Of a stretch of DNA of 64,000 nucleotides, positions 1-13,802 are shown piece by piece. The stretch spans positions 8,894,698 to 8,958,697 of the forward strand of contig OZ037765.1 in assembly GCA_964035545.1 (NCBI GenBank), in the 5' to 3' direction. This stretch comes from Bugula neritina. Lineage: Eukaryota; Bryozoa; Gymnolaemata; Cheilostomatida; Bugulidae. The notes under the pieces are model-generated. The model was not told the origin of the DNA and searched no databases. It was given only the letters and a program-made list of their open reading frames with translations. Each line of letters opens with the position of its first letter. Positions within the stretch are counted from its first letter, which is position 1. The position numbers and the translations under genes were made by a program.

Positions 1-255
1 GTAATACTAATGCTATTAGTATTACTATTAGTAAATCACTAAATGACTAAATCAATGACAATGTAATAGTAATACTAAAAGTAATAGTAATACATTTAGT
101 AATAGTAAATGTAACAGAAAGTACATTTAATTTGCTTATAATAAACTTATAGTTTTTATTAAATTTATTAATATCAATATAAATGCAAAATCATAGCTTA
201 TGGCAATCAAAATTACAGACCTCTGTGCAAGCTAAGAGAGGTAGAGATGGATTGG
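1..255. repeat. degenerate TAGTAATACTA-type repeat
   Basis: Low-complexity AT-rich sequence built from interleaved AGTAAT and ATTACT words. The same kind of sequence recurs near 1020-1420, 6160-6300, 6810-7110, 13140-13310, 16440-16850 and 17010-17050. No coding signal is seen. Confidence 0.6.
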
Positions 256-745
256 GTAGACACAACATACCTGGGGATTGTAATGCAATCAAACCTTAAA
301 TTTTATCAGCACATTACACCTAAAAATGATAAGGTCTCAAAATCTGGGAGCAATTAAACAGGTTCTACATGAGGCCCCCCAGAGAAGGCAAGCTACTGGC
401 TTACACTAGTTTGCGCCGTCCCATTTTCGAGTACGCAGATACCAAGTGGGATCCAACATTAGCTAAAGACTTTGAGTCTCTGGAAATATTACAGTAAAGG
501 GTGGTGAGGTTTATTGCTGGATTAAAGGGACAAGAACGTGTCACTAAGGCATGCTCTCAGCTTGGCCTTCAGCCTCTCAAACAGAGATACAGGACTCACC
601 GGCTCAATCTCCTCATGAAAATTTTGCAGAAAGAAGAACAACACTAAATATTGGCAATGGCATACGATGAAATCACAGGAGATATGGCAATAACCACTAG
701 GTCTGCTGCCCGAGGTGAACTGGAATCTATATATGCAAACTAACA
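256..745 (+). mobile_element. non-LTR retrotransposon fragment (reverse-transcriptase C-terminal region), decayed
   Basis: Plus-strand translation gives a typical LINE reverse-transcriptase thumb and connection region: a 'TYLGIVMQSNLKF' stretch (the YLGV.. motif), then 'LLAYTSLRRPIFEYADTKWDP', then 'ESLEILQ', a stop, and 'RVVRFIAGLKG'. The frame is broken by stops (for example at about 494 and 643). The order and spacing match CR1/jockey/L2-like elements; the clade cannot be fixed. Neither a 5' end nor a tail is visible, so this is a dead fragment. Confidence 0.7.
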
Positions 746-2600
746 AGTATACCAGGGTGGTTTCTTACAAAGAATCATTAGAAACACCAAAGAATCCATA
801 TAAGAGAAAATGAAAAAATCAACACAATTACCTCTTAACTTTTAGTCCACACTGTAAAACAGATGAGGCACTTTTATAACTTTGAGTGTTTCCAGGTGTT
901 CTATGTCTTCAAATGCATTTAAAGGTATTATTATTTATTTATTTTATTATTAGAATTTAATATTTATTAGTTAAATTATACTAATACTTATACTTATAGA
1001 ACTAAAAATTACAACTTATAAGTTATTAAGTTCAACTTAAAGTTAGTGTACTGCTACTAGTAATTGCAAGTAACTACTACTACTAGTACTACTATTAGTA
1101 CTCTACTAATTCTAAGTAACTCGGTCTAACACTCACACTGTACCAGTGTCCAGTAAATGAGTAATGAGTAACACCAAGTCCAACTAATAGTAATTGTAAC
1201 TGTAATACTTAAATTTATAATATTAACAATAATTACAATAACACTAAGTCTAGTAATACTAATAAATATAATAGTTATTTAGTATTACTAATACTAATAG
1301 TAAATGTAATAGTAATACTTAATACTAATAGTAATAGTACTACTACAGTACTAGTAAGTACTACTACTACTACTACTAGTACTAGTAGTAGTAATACCAA
1401 AAACTAAAAGTAAATCTAATAGACTATCATTATCATTATGACAATTGACATCGTCATATTGATATTAATACTCATAGTGATAGTTAATGTTATTCTTATT
1501 GCAATAGAAAACACAAAGTAACAGTAACTGTGAGGTGAAGCTGTAAACCCAGCTGGCTGCTAAGCAGTCCATACAGAGTTCAGTGTGAAACCCAAGTTGG
1601 AGTAGAAATTTAGAGAAAACAAAAACCGCACCTTAGACTTATCCGAAAATTATTTGTGAAATTACGATATAAAATAAGAAAATAAACTCGTCTAAAATGT
1701 CACTGTTGTCTAGTGTGAAATGTTGAGACAACTCTTATTGCAATACACACTATCACTGCTGCACATCGCATTTGAATGCGCCTATATTCTTATGTAGGTA
1801 ATTCATTAACAATAATTACCCTATGTTATAAATAGTTTTCATTCATAAACAGATCGCCTAAGAGATTATTATTATTATTATGTGAACTTCTCTCATCTAT
1901 GTACCATGTACCGTACTTTTGACTATAACGTGTAGCAGTGCAGTGCTCTTTAATCCTTCGAGTTCAGACTAGCATCAAAAGTAAGCATTCTTGTTATCAT
2001 AATAGGTAAAGCTGAGTAGCATGAATCTTGATATATCATTGGAAATAATTGAAAGTTGAATGTGATGTGATCCATGAGATTCATTGAAGTGAATTTGCCA
2101 TAGTAATGAGCTAATTCACACTCCCAACTACAAATTCAAAATGGTATCCATGTTGATAAAAAAGTAAACATTGAAGGAGTATGAAAATCAGCATGAAAAT
2201 ATTGATCTAACTAAATTTATTTAGAAATGTTAGGCTAATTTAAGGCAATGGAAAAATATTAGCTAGATATGAAAATTATCAAAACATCTCATACAAAGAA
2301 TACATACATATAATTTAAGTTAAGTGGTGGCTTAAAAAGATCCTTGTAAAAAATAAAGGAGTGAAAAATGAGAGAAATATCAAACTTGAAAAAGTAGAAT
2401 GAGGATTGATTGGGGGATATTTGGTTACATACCTCAGTTGGACACATTTATTGAATACAATTTAATATTACAACACCTTTTGAATAATTCAAATAATGAT
2501 AATATCATAATTTAAACTTTCTTCATGATATTAGTTTTCTTAACGATGCTGCAATTTAACATGATGGCTATATTAGGTTTAAAATGATATATCATGACTT
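746..2600. other. intergenic AT-rich DNA, no gene seen
   Basis: No exon-like open frame or RNA gene is recognised. It holds a block of interleaved TAGTA/TACTA repeats (about 1020-1420) including a short ACT/AGT trinucleotide run near 1345-1395. The 3' flank of the FKBP-like gene lies at its right edge. Confidence 0.5.
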
Positions 2601-5404
2601 TTAATGTTTTGGGGAGTTGTTTCCACCACCAGTGGATTTTTCAGGCATTTTCTCTCCAAAAGCTTCCATTTCCTGATGTAGTGAGATCATACCATCAGCC
2701 ATTTCATTGGACCAGTAGCCTATAGGTTCATCGTTGATTGAGCTTTGTGATTTATCCAAAGTTTCTTTCTAAGAATAGATACAATTAGTAAAAAGGAACG
2801 AATATTGTCTGACAAAACATAATTTGTAAATGATTATAAGTTTTTGTGTTGATAATGATACATTGCAACTTTTGTAATATATTCTGCTAACAGAGTTTCA
2901 ACAACTTTGAAATACTTCAATTAAAAAATAGCAGAGAAACAAGAAATTATAAATTCTATACAATATATTCACCTGCTCATCTTTCTTAGCAAACTTTTCA
3001 AACATTCCATTATAATGATTTTTCAGCTTCAACCTTTCTCTTTTAGCTAATTGCTTTGCAGAAATTATGCCATTGTGAGCAGCTTGATTGGATGGGTAAT
3101 GAGATATAAGTTTTTGAAAGTTAGAAATTGCCTCCTCATAGTCCTTTCTACCTAATAAAGCCTACAACCATTAAATAGTATTTTGTACAAAATACAAGCC
3201 AAAAAACACATAACATTCTTCGAGCTTAACAGTGTCACACAGTAATGGAATAATATCTATGCATGCATATTACCCACAAAAGCTGTAACTATATTAAAAT
3301 CATTATATAAAAAATAACATTTAGCAGTAGCACTTGAATGCAGTTTTTTATTTTAAGGTTAGTGGACACTGGGAGATTTCTCAACTAGTCTAAATGTTGA
3401 CCCGTAAACCAAAATGAGCACAAGAGAACAATTACTTACCTGAGCTTTTCTAAAAAGTGCCTTTTCATTTATGGGGTCAATGTGGAGTGCCATATCACTG
3501 CTATCTACAGCCCCGTTCCAAGACTCCAACTTGAGCAAACACAGAGCGCAATTGAGGTGCAGTGAAAGAAGACATGATTCCCGTAATTTAGATTCTTCTT
3601 CAGTGTAGCCAGGAGAATAATCCAAGAACTTTACAGCTTTTTTATACATTCTTAGGGCCTTGGCTACACAGTCCCGCTAAAATTGACAACTTGACCATTT
3701 TTAGTAAAATATTTAAATGTTCACACTCATTGCTTACAAGTATAAAACACAAAAAATGCTGCTAATAAAAATATATTTTGCTAAGGTAACCCACAAGCAG
3801 GCAATTTTCAGATTAGGAAATAGTACATTTTTAGCGTACACGCGCACGCATGCACGCACGCACGCGCGCACACACACACACATATATATATACATATATT
3901 ACGTACACACAATACACATATGCATACACCGACATATACATATAAACAATGTTATGGCTAATGCTTACTTTAAACAGGAATGTCCCATGGTCTTTCTGCT
4001 TCATGGCTAACTCAAGTTTTTCAGATGGCCCCATATTCCAATGTTCTTTTGCCTAATAAAATGAATAGCAACACTGAAACTGCTGCTTTGGAATGCAAAG
4101 ATCATAAATGTGCATATTTTGATTGATTGCATGAAAATTCACTGGATATACTTGAAGTATCAGCATAATATACTGATATATATATTTATATGGTTTGATA
4201 TATAGTATGCAGTCTAGGGCTTGATTGTCTAACAAGATGTCACACACTTCGGAAATTAGCCTTCTTACATATGTACTTTCCATACTTAGCATTGTGCATA
4301 CAATTTTGAATTTACTTTATGTTATGGCAATAGATAGATAATTATACAATATTCTAACTGCTGCCTCTACCTTCAAGAAGTTGAGAAGTTGCACTTCGTA
4401 TTGAACAGTAGCATCAGCTGGTATGTTATATATTTCCGACCCAGCAGTTCCAAATGCATACTTCGGCGATAACGTCAACAAAGACTTTTCTCCACATTTG
4501 AATTTCCGAAGAGCTTTTTCTATGCCATTGACAATATCATATTCTAAGCCATAGTCAAGGTCAAATTTCAGGTCGCGGGTATCAAATATTCGCCCTTCAT
4601 ACATTCCTTTAATGGCAACTGAAATAAAACAAAAACAGTAAATAACAGTAGACACATTGCTGATGAATAGTTTATTATTCAATGATAAATAAGTACACAA
4701 AACCAACACTATAGTCTTACTTTCAACAGTTGCACCATCGTTTGGTGAACTTCCATCATCACCTTGAATTAAAATTGATCTGATAATTCCTCCATTTTTG
4801 CTGGATGTGATATCTTCTCCTTCAAATAAATGGTTTTTTTTTAAATATACTGGTTGTTAATTGCTATATATTATTCAAAATACAAAATACGAGAATGCTG
4901 TAGTTTGAAGTGTATTTGACAAGACTTAACTAATGTCTAGAATTGGTAGTATATTCCTCTAACTTGTAGGAGCACAAAATTTTCTGAATAAAGAACATTT
5001 TAGATGTGAATTATTAAAATTTTCTAAAACTTTGATAAAATAACTACAGCACATCAGCAGGAAATACCAAAGTATAGTCATAAGCTACAAACAATTTAAT
5101 ACTTACAACAATATTTTCTTGGTAAATAATTTCTTAGTAAAATAGCCAATGAAAGAATTTTTAGGTGAACAAATAATTACCAAATGTTTCAACAATACCA
5201 CAATGAAGGCCAGCAAGGTTATGCTGCAAAATTTTAAAATAAAATTTTAAAACAGTTTATAATGAACCTTTATCACCCCACCATCTTTAGTGTCAGTTAG
5301 AGCATTCTTTTCTCTTATTTTTTCATCCATGTTGTGACTTGAACATTTGGAGAAATCAAAATTATTCTCTTTCACTTCAGCTGACACAATAAACGACACA
5401 GCAT
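2601..5404 (-). CDS. FKBP51/52-like immunophilin co-chaperone (FKBP domain + TPR), 5' end not found
   Basis: Minus-strand gene. Exons in transcript order: 5268-5404, 5181-5223, 4721-4819, 4371-4618, 3969-4052, 3440-3676, 2973-3161, 2601-2768 (stop TAA 2601-2603), joined by GT-AG sites with consistent phase. Exons 4721-4819 and 4371-4618 encode an FKBP fold ('NGGIIRSILIQGDDG', 'GMYEGRIFDTRDL', 'KSLLTLSPKYAFGTAG', 'VQYEVQLLNFLK') that best resembles the second, structural FK domain of FKBP51/52. Exons 3969-3161 encode TPR helices ('LHLNCALCLLKLESW', 'NEKALFRKAQ', 'KDYEEAISNFQKLI') and the C-terminal linker. TPR regions of this family bind the C-terminal EEVD of Hsp90 in the cytosol. The catalytic first FK domain is not visible: 'DGGVIK' (exon 5268-5404) is followed by a 43-nt exon and then the FK2-like part. 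Either it was lost or its exons lie unrecognised upstream. Could also be an FKBP6-like one-domain protein. Confidence 0.8.
3836..3950. repeat. compound (AC/GC)n-(AT)n microsatellite
   Basis: Run of ACGC, ACAC and ATAT dinucleotides inside an intron of the FKBP-like gene, just 3' (plus-strand left) of exon 3969-4052. Open frames over it on either strand are artefacts of the repeat. Confidence 0.85.
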
Positions 5405-8400
5405 CTATCAAGAAATATTTCTATACAACTACAATGGCAAACATATTTATATTAATATTTAATTCTATATAATATAAAATAATAGTTACACCAACATTAT
5501 TTTAAACACTTATGCTATGTATTGAACTAGCCTTGTCAATACACCACATAGATGCATATTATGACATACCACATTTTATGTGCTGGGTTACTTTTTATTC
5601 TAATGTCTATTTGTTTAAACTCATTATATACAGTTTTTTTCCATATCAATATAAAAGCCAGTTGTTATTCTGTCACTGTTTATCTACATGTATTTTTATG
5701 TCAGTTACTTGTTAGCTTCAATACAATATAGTCATACATTCTACTCTACAGCCAATCTTACTTATACGTGCTTAATCTTACTGTTTATTCTTGTTTAACA
5801 TAAATAACAAGAACACAACAATTTACAAATTAAAATACAAAATTATTATTACAAAATTAAATCTCATTATATTAATATTGAAAATGAAATAACTATTAAT
5901 ATTTAAATTTAGATTATTATTATATCTAATTTCATAATTTATAACTAAAATCGTTTTAAAATTCAAAATTATGATAATAATTATTACCACTAAACACCTA
6001 ATGATTATTCTAAGTATCATTATTATAATTATATAATTTGAGTCATCATTAAAATTTCTCTTTATTTGAATTTTCCGTTGACACTGACAATCACAATGAG
6101 TATGGCTATGAGTGACAGTATGACACTGTTAAGTGTAAATCCAACTGTAAGACTACTCAGTAATACTAATAGTAACAGTAATATTAATTACTCATATTAA
6201 TACTAATAATAAGTTACTAACTGCATATTTTACTAATAATTAGTATTACTAATATGTAATTACTATAACTATAAATATTAGTATTAATACTATAAAGTTC
6301 TTTTTGCACTAGACTGGGCTTGGGGACTGCACTTCATTTGGGCCAGGGTTCGTGGCGGTCCACTACTAGTTCTATTGCTAATTCAATTGCAAAGCTAAAA
6401 TGACTCAGCTTAACTCGGCTATATAGCAGGCTACTGTTAGCTATTAAGCTGTTGCACTAAAGAATAGCCTTTATTTTAAGCTATTAGTATTGGTATTTAT
6501 AGCAAACAGATGACTGAATACAATTAGTATTACTGAATTAGTAATCAGTAATCTACTAGGCGTAGACCAACAAGGTTTCACGGTTGGTAATGGTTGATGA
6601 GCAAAATTAGTTGCTGATCAGTGATTGATTCCTAGTTATAAATATACGTTAGAAATAAAGATGAAATCCAACCCGTGCACCTTTCCGGCCTAATAGTAGT
6701 AGTACTTGTAGTTTATTCAATAGTAAATGAGCATCAGACTCTGCTTATGCAACAGAAACCACAATTGGTCATAACTCATAAGTCTTGAGAACGTGAAGTG
6801 AAAACTTCATAAGTATTTTAATACTAATAGTATAATCACTAATACTATTAGCATTAGTATTACTATTACTATTAGTATTACTATTAGTATTAGTATTAGT
6901 AATACTATTAGTATTACTAATACTAATAGTAAATGTAATAGTAATACTAATACTAAATAAAATAGTAAATTTAATACTGTAATAGTAATACTTATACTAC
7001 TAATACTAATAGTAATGACTAATTAGTAATTACTATTATTAGTATTACTATTACTATTAGTATTGGTATTACTATTAGTAAATTTAGTAAATAAGTAATG
7101 ACAAATTTAATGTAAATCACTAAATGTGTAATGCCAATGGTTATGATAGATTACTAAAAGTAAAAACAATATTATGTTAGTATTAAATATTAGTATTAAA
7201 GTAAGTGTTACATTTACTTTTGGATTTACACACTCGAACTCCTTAGAGCCTACCGAAGAGTTAAAGTTGATAGATCATACTCTTACTGGAGCCTACAAGT
7301 ATTGAAGTAATGAAATGAAATGAAAACTTGCTTCATTCCAATTGCCTTAAACTTAGAGCAGTTCCACGATTGTACCTGAAGTCGACGAGGGGCGGGGGGT
7401 AGTAAACTAAATTCCAAGAAGAGAAAAGTTTGTCCACTGAGCTGGAATATTATTGAGTTCGATGAGTTTGTCCCTTTCGACTTCACACCGTGACCAAAAC
7501 ATATTTCGGAAAGACTTCGGAAAGTCCGCATTGTTTAAACAGGAGACAGGAATCGGTTTTTCTCACTGAGAAGATTGGCCCGTGGTGTTTCGTTCTCTGC
7601 TGATGAGAAGACAAACCTAAGAAGCAGCGCGCTCGCTCACTATTGAAATGTTCTTTTAATGAACTAATATTAAAGATTCCGTCTTGCCATTTGATCCGGA
7701 GTACAGGCCTCAGACAGCAGAGATGGAAGCTGTTCTAACAGACCAACACTTTTTCTAACTGGCATAGAATATCCAAGCTTTGCTGTAGTGGAGTAGTGTA
7801 AACAACACACAACCTCTGTATACATGTGTCCTGATATGTTTGCTGATGGGCTGTTGTTTTCTTCCCTCCTATGTAACTTAAACATATTGTGGAAGCTTTG
7901 ACACACCTTGAGTTGATTTCAGACTGATGAGAGAGGTTTGCACTGCTGGTTAGTTTTAACACTAATTTTTCTCGATTGAGCTTAGCTCCTGACTTCCTAT
8001 GCAGATGCTCAGGTGTGAGTCAGTACTTGGTCACATTACTTCCCCTAGTTATTGCTAATGGCGAGACCATAGCCATTACACAAAAAAAGTCAGTGATTAA
8101 CTAGTCTCTAAAGTGTTTTATGTGTGTGCTATCAGAGCAGCCTTATCAGTAAAAAAAGGCCGTCTCTAATGCTGACCTGCCTTACCTTGGTTTTGGCTCG
8201 TAATCGAGCCAAGTTGTGTACAGCTTGTGCCAAACCTAGTTGTACAAGCTAGGAGTATAGACAACTCCTAACATCTTAGTCATATTATTGTCCATCCTAT
8301 TATACCTCCATTAGCCCATTCTGTCTGACACTGATTAATAACTTATTCAAGCAATTGCCAAATTTTTATTTTATTAGCTTTCAGCAAATATAAATTTTCA

Positions 8401-8680
8401 GCTTTATAAAATATATCAATTTTTTATTATTTAAAAATTATTCAGTTTCAACTTTTACACTGCAACTTGATAGAGTTGATTAATACTTCAGCTAGTCACT
8501 AGCGCTAATAGTATTATGATTATCAAGTGAAAAAAGAACTGCGTATTTGTAAAATAAGATTAACAGTATATTCATGGCAATATTCATGGCAATCAAACAC
8601 ATCACAGAAAGTATAAAAATGTTGCAATGCACAAATAAAGTGTCTATTTTTCAATGGCTTTAATAAATTTCGAAAATAAA
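5405..8680. other. intergenic DNA with AT repeats, no gene recognised
   Basis: Mostly low-complexity AT sequence with TAGTAATACTA-type blocks at 6160-6300 and 6810-7110. A less AT-biased stretch lies at about 7340-7640 and could be promoter or 5'-UTR sequence of the FKBP-like gene, but no open reading frame there resembles the missing FK1 domain. A short direct repeat of 'tattcatggcaa' occurs at about 8570-8595. Confidence 0.4.
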
Positions 8681-10656
8681 TTAAATACCTTTAATAACTA
8701 TATTGATAAATTGAGATTTCATACTGTTGGGAATCGGTAATTGTTGGAGCGATTGATATTGACGATCAATTTGCTTCCAAACAACTTTTGCGGCCAAAGT
8801 CTTGAGTCGCAAAAGTGGAGGGTTTAACAAAAACCTTTTCAAAGCAGGAGTGAATAGTTCTTCAACTTCCTTAGATAGAAATTCTGCTGTTATTTTACTA
8901 GCTTTACACAAAGTATTATAGTCCATGCAGTAAACGATCCATTTAAGAACGGGGTTCTCGCTAAGTGTTTGCAACATAATCTGGTCGCCACGATTGCGTG
9001 CTTCATACATCGACATAATATAATGATTGATGGGATAGAGATGCTCAGCTCTGTCACTGCACCACTTTACTGTAGGAGTGTTTGTATCTACACCATGCCA
9101 CAAGTATCTGAACACAACGTGCTCAAGATTCTTTTGTATTGATCTACTTCGCTTGCCACGACCCATTAACTTGAGTATCCCTACAACACATAAAATAATT
9201 ATCAAAACAAAAATTGAAAAAATTAGCTAAAATCTGTATCGAAATAATCAAATGCTGCTTGGTTGTGTCAATTGAAACTAGTGCACAAATTTAAGTTACT
9301 GAAAAAAACTAAAATATTAAGTAAAAAAGTAAATTGATTAAAGCAATTGACAATTATTTCATAGCTGCAGAGCAACCAAAAATAAAATAATTAAAAGAAG
9401 AGAGCTGTCATCATACCAGATAAATCAGTAGCTTCTAGCTGGCAATCTTCTGTTTTATACGTCAAAAGAATATCGACGGTATCTCTGATCATTTCACTAG
9501 AAGCTAGATTAACATCCATTAGGTCCTTATATGCACAGTGAGACACGACATCAAATGCCGATCTAAATGGGTTTCGGCCATACATAACTTCACCAGTGAC
9601 TTCAGCTCCGATTTTAACTTCATTTAAATTTAATTTCACACCATCTAAAAATGGAAGCAAAAATGTCTTCTGCTAATCACATGATTATGTAAACAGATGA
9701 AAGTCACTTTGATCTGTACCTGGTGTGTTCAGTTAAGTTGATGAAGCTATAGTATACTGTATAGTATAGTATATATAGTATAGTTGGCGAATTATTGAAT
9801 TTCATTGGTCTACTTATACCAATCTCTTTTGTAGGTAGCACCGAAAAATGTGCTTCAAATATAAAAAACACCAGTTCACATTCCTATTTAAAATAAATTT
9901 TATAGTAAAACAACTTAGAACTCACACCTTGTTTTAAAATAAGTTTGAGGCAGGACAACAACTGTTGGCTTGCAATGCCATCAGAAACGTACTCTTCTCC
10001 ATATGCACGGACGTCCTCAAATATCAAGAATAAGAGACTGTAAAGAGGGTAACTGCAGATGGGAAGAAAAGAGGATGCCTTACAACCTGCATGATTTTAC
10101 AACAAACAAATCATGTCTTACACTACTATATTATACTTATATCAATGTACATATCAATATAATACTTGCACCAATATACATACCAATAAAAATATATTAT
10201 ACCTAATGCAAACTATTAAAAAAACGTCAATTTTATATCAAAGATGTATGAGCAAATTTGTTGAGATTTAGGTTATGTGTAAATTGCTAGAAATAACAAA
10301 AACACACTTTTAAACTAGTCTAAATTGTGACATTAAAACAATTTACTACAGCATAAAAGTTTGTTCAGAATGCAACTGACCAGCTTTAAGGAGGATCTGT
10401 GTAGTCTCCAGGAGTCCATCATGCCTGCTAGTATGGTTGTTATAGCCTGAAGAGTACATGTACATAAAGTGAAAGGGGTTCATTTTTCCAACATGCAATT
10501 GCTGACTCATGTTTGTTTCTGAGAGAAGAACATTTAAACAGAAATGCCGTCTATACTGCAGGCATAAATGATAAGCGTTCTACAAAATTAAAATAAACAT
10601 AGTTGTTATTGAAAAACTTGAATTGATCGACAATTTGTAAAAAAAATTATTTTCAG

Positions 10657-10715
<59 letters not shown>

Positions 10716-11728
10716 AATATATATAATATATTTATTTATTTACATGCAATAATCAAGAGTTACAAAATGTGAACTGATCACCCAGCTCCAGAACCCTCAT
10801 ATAAATAGACAGTTAAACAGTGAGCTTTTTACTTTATACAGAGAAGAACCACTTCCAACTTTTCTTACAAAATAAAAACGATTTATTAGCCAAAAAAAGC
10901 AGCTAAGGCTTACATTTTAAATAACCAAGCAAATAGCTGACAATTGTATAATTTTTCACTCACTCAATACATTGTCTCACCTCAAAATCATCAGCAGTAA
11001 GACCAACTTTTACGAGCATTGCCAAAGCAGCTGGGTGATTTATCTTGCATAACAGAGATGCTGGCGATGCTTTCTTTAAATCAGGCACTCCATTGAGCAT
11101 GACTAATAAACATTTCAGATCTTTGTTTGCTACTACAATATCTAATGCCGTCTGTCCAATAAGGAATGTTTGTTTTGAATTTGACTGAAAAATCTCATCA
11201 TGGTGAAAACACGGATTTGGATAACACACCCTTCCTTTGATGTGAAAATCCCCAGAACGAGCCTACAATTGATAAATGTACCTATTTTATGTTTACTTTA
11301 AAACTGTTATTCTAAAGTATGAATAATGTCAAAAGTTTTATGTCGCACAGTTTCTTTCAATCAATGGTCAACTACTTATATTTAACAACTGCATATTGCA
11401 ATTTATAGTAAATAATGATTTAAACTCTAGAAGATGGTCATACCGCAAGAATTGTCTGTATCATAGCAGGGTTTCTAAGCTTACAAGCAAGATGGAGATA
11501 CTCATTACATGGTGGATGATAGTCCAATGACGGACAATTTTTCATTAATAAATAAGAAACAGCATCAGTATTTCCAGATATAATAGCCTCTTGCAATATA
11601 TCAAAATTGCGATTTTCACCAAAGTACTCTTTTATGACACATTTATTCAACAACTCATCTATCTCATCAAGACTGGTGTCTGATTTCACTAGCGATAAGT
11701 GCATCAAAGAGCTTTTTTCACCTGTCAT
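8681..11728 (-). CDS. ankyrin-repeat and SOCS-box (ASB-like) protein
   Basis: Minus-strand gene with six coding exons: 11444-11728 (exon reaches 11750 into the 5'UTR), 10981-11262, about 10377-10579, 9926-10052, 9417-9669, 8681-9180. The ATG at 11726-11728 follows an AG acceptor, so at least one upstream non-coding exon is expected. Exons 1-5 encode weak ankyrin repeats (for example 'FDILQEAIISGNTDAVSYLL', 'GQTALDIVVANKDLKCLLVM'). The last exon ends in a SOCS box: 'LKTLAAKVVWKQI', then 'LQQLPIPNSMKSQFI'. Proteins of this type are substrate receptors of Cullin5-Elongin B/C ubiquitin ligases; the substrate is unknown. The exon 3 donor is ambiguous: the strong site at 10380 breaks the frame into exon 4, while a weaker GTTGCA donor after 10377 keeps it open. 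Stop TAA at 8681-8683. Confidence 0.75.
10660..10735. repeat. (AT)n microsatellite
   Basis: Perfect then slightly interrupted TA dinucleotide run in an intron of the ASB-like gene. Confidence 0.9.
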
Positions 11729-11750
11729 TTCCTGCAGCTATTTCATAGTC

Positions 11751-13802
11751 CTAAAATGAAATAAAACTAAAGGTAAAATTTATATATTAAATATTAGTTA
11801 ACGAGCAGCAAGTAATACGCTGAGACTCATTTTAAAAGATTCAGCTATTCAATATTTTAAAAATTAGTCAGTAAATTATTAAATATTTAAAAGTTTCAGC
11901 TAGCTGTGCCATTTTTATGTCAAATAACTTTTAGTGCTGATACTTGAATCACAAGTAAAATGACTCAGCCGACATTTATTTACATTAAAAAAAATTACTT
12001 TATCAACTTTAATACCTGACCATTATAACTTATATAAAATTCACCAAGTTCAACTGTAAAATACTTGTTTCTGAAAAATAGCCTGAAATCATAGGATCTT
12101 TAATTAAGCAAAAATTCATGAATGATGAAAATCTGTTTGTCATGTAAAAAGGTAAGCATTAGAAAACTATTCAGGTATAAATAAACTAGTTGCGAAAATG
12201 AACTAATTTAAATCTAATACTACGGTTGTTATAGAAATTACAACTAATGAACTGGTATTGTAGTAAATCTGAGGATAGAACTTATGTCATCACTATATCA
12301 TTTTTGTTATTTACTATTTAAACCATTCATTGCGTAATTTCCTTTGTAAATTAGTTTCTTTTGTGAGTTTCCACTTCGGTCAAGCCGGACACCTTAAAAC
12401 TATTCGGGATGTCTGATTCTACATCGGGATTCCAATTCAAAATAAAAAATAGCTTTTAACTGGGAAGCGTCCGAGTGGAAAGCGTCTAAGTGGGAAATTC
12501 AGCCTAACCTCTAACTAGGAATCGTCTATCTGGGATGAAGCCCCCTTGCCAAGACTGATTAATAACAGAAAAATACCTGCTTTTTATACTAAGATCCCTC
12601 GCACAGAGGCTCGATCTTCGGCCCAAATTTGGGTGTCCTGTCCTGTCGGACATAAGAAGCCTCCGGACCGGACATCTCGACCTATTTCGACGTGTTTGAC
12701 TTAACCGAAGATCAAAACCCTCAGCCATACGAGAGATTAACAATCACGAAGAAAATAGCTAATGTAAATAAAAACAATTAAGGCATTTTAACAATAGTAT
12801 CAAAAATAGGTCCCCAAATTTACCACAATGGGAGGGATTCTAGTTTTTAAGATTTGGGCAAAGAGCTTTCTCTTAGGTTTGAATTTAGCCAATCATGCAA
12901 TTAGCTTTGGCAATTAGCAATTAAGCTTGTAGCAACATTTCGGATTGTCTAACAGCAGCATTTCAACTAACAACCCCTGAAATATTTGGGGTCGTCTAAC
13001 TGGGGGTCACCTATCTGAAATGACACCTTTAAGTTTATTACATATTACACTTACAGTTTATTACATAACTAGAAACTCCATTTAGTTTTACTAAATTGAA
13101 AAATGATTATCAAACCATAGTCATAGTGATATTGAATAGTCTGAGACTGAGTAGTAATCTAACTAATAGTAATACTAATAGTAAAACTAAACACCAATAG
13201 TCTTAGGCAATGGCAATGCATAATTACTTTATCTTAATCATAATGATAATGAATTATTAAAAATAAATGATAAATTACTTATTACTATTAGTATTAGTAA
13301 AGTAGAATTAAACTAAAGAAAAAGTTAAAAAGGACATCAAAATGAAAATGTCAGTGAAGCTTGCACTGTCAAAGTGAGTATTATATTTGCTGAGTAAATG
13401 ACCTTGGCTAAAGCATATGGCAATAAATAATTACAATACTTTGTCGCCAACTAAAATTTTAAGTCGGGAAGAGGGAAACGATGACAAAAACGACCATGTT
13501 TGCCATAGAAACACGTATAATGGAGATTGGTGCACGTTATAAACGACTCGTGAGCGTTTCTGCTCGTCACGGGTCGACGAACGGCTCAATTTAATTTGAA
13601 TAAAAAGTTGTGCTCTCTCGATAAAGAAAAGACAACTTTTAAATGAATATATATTATATGTAACTGATGGGAATGAAACCAAACAGAAGATCTACATGCA
13701 GTATTCTTAAGCCACATTAGTATCCAAGTACAAATGAAATGTAATTTGAAGTATTGAAATATTTCATAAGTTATTCATAAATAAAGGAGACCAAATACTC
13801 AC
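11751..13802. other. intergenic region, no gene recognised
   Basis: No convincing exon. A less AT-rich patch at about 12590-12730 contains repeated TCCGGACCGGAC / TCGGAC words, faintly like the GC-rich patch at 39815-39925; the meaning is unknown. The rest is AT-rich with a short TAGTAATACTA-type stretch at about 13140-13310. Confidence 0.35.

Noticed and set aside
7283-7962. Minus-strand frames in the GC-richer patch
   Set aside because: No FKBP FK1 motif, no conserved domain, no consistent splice phase with the FKBP-like gene.
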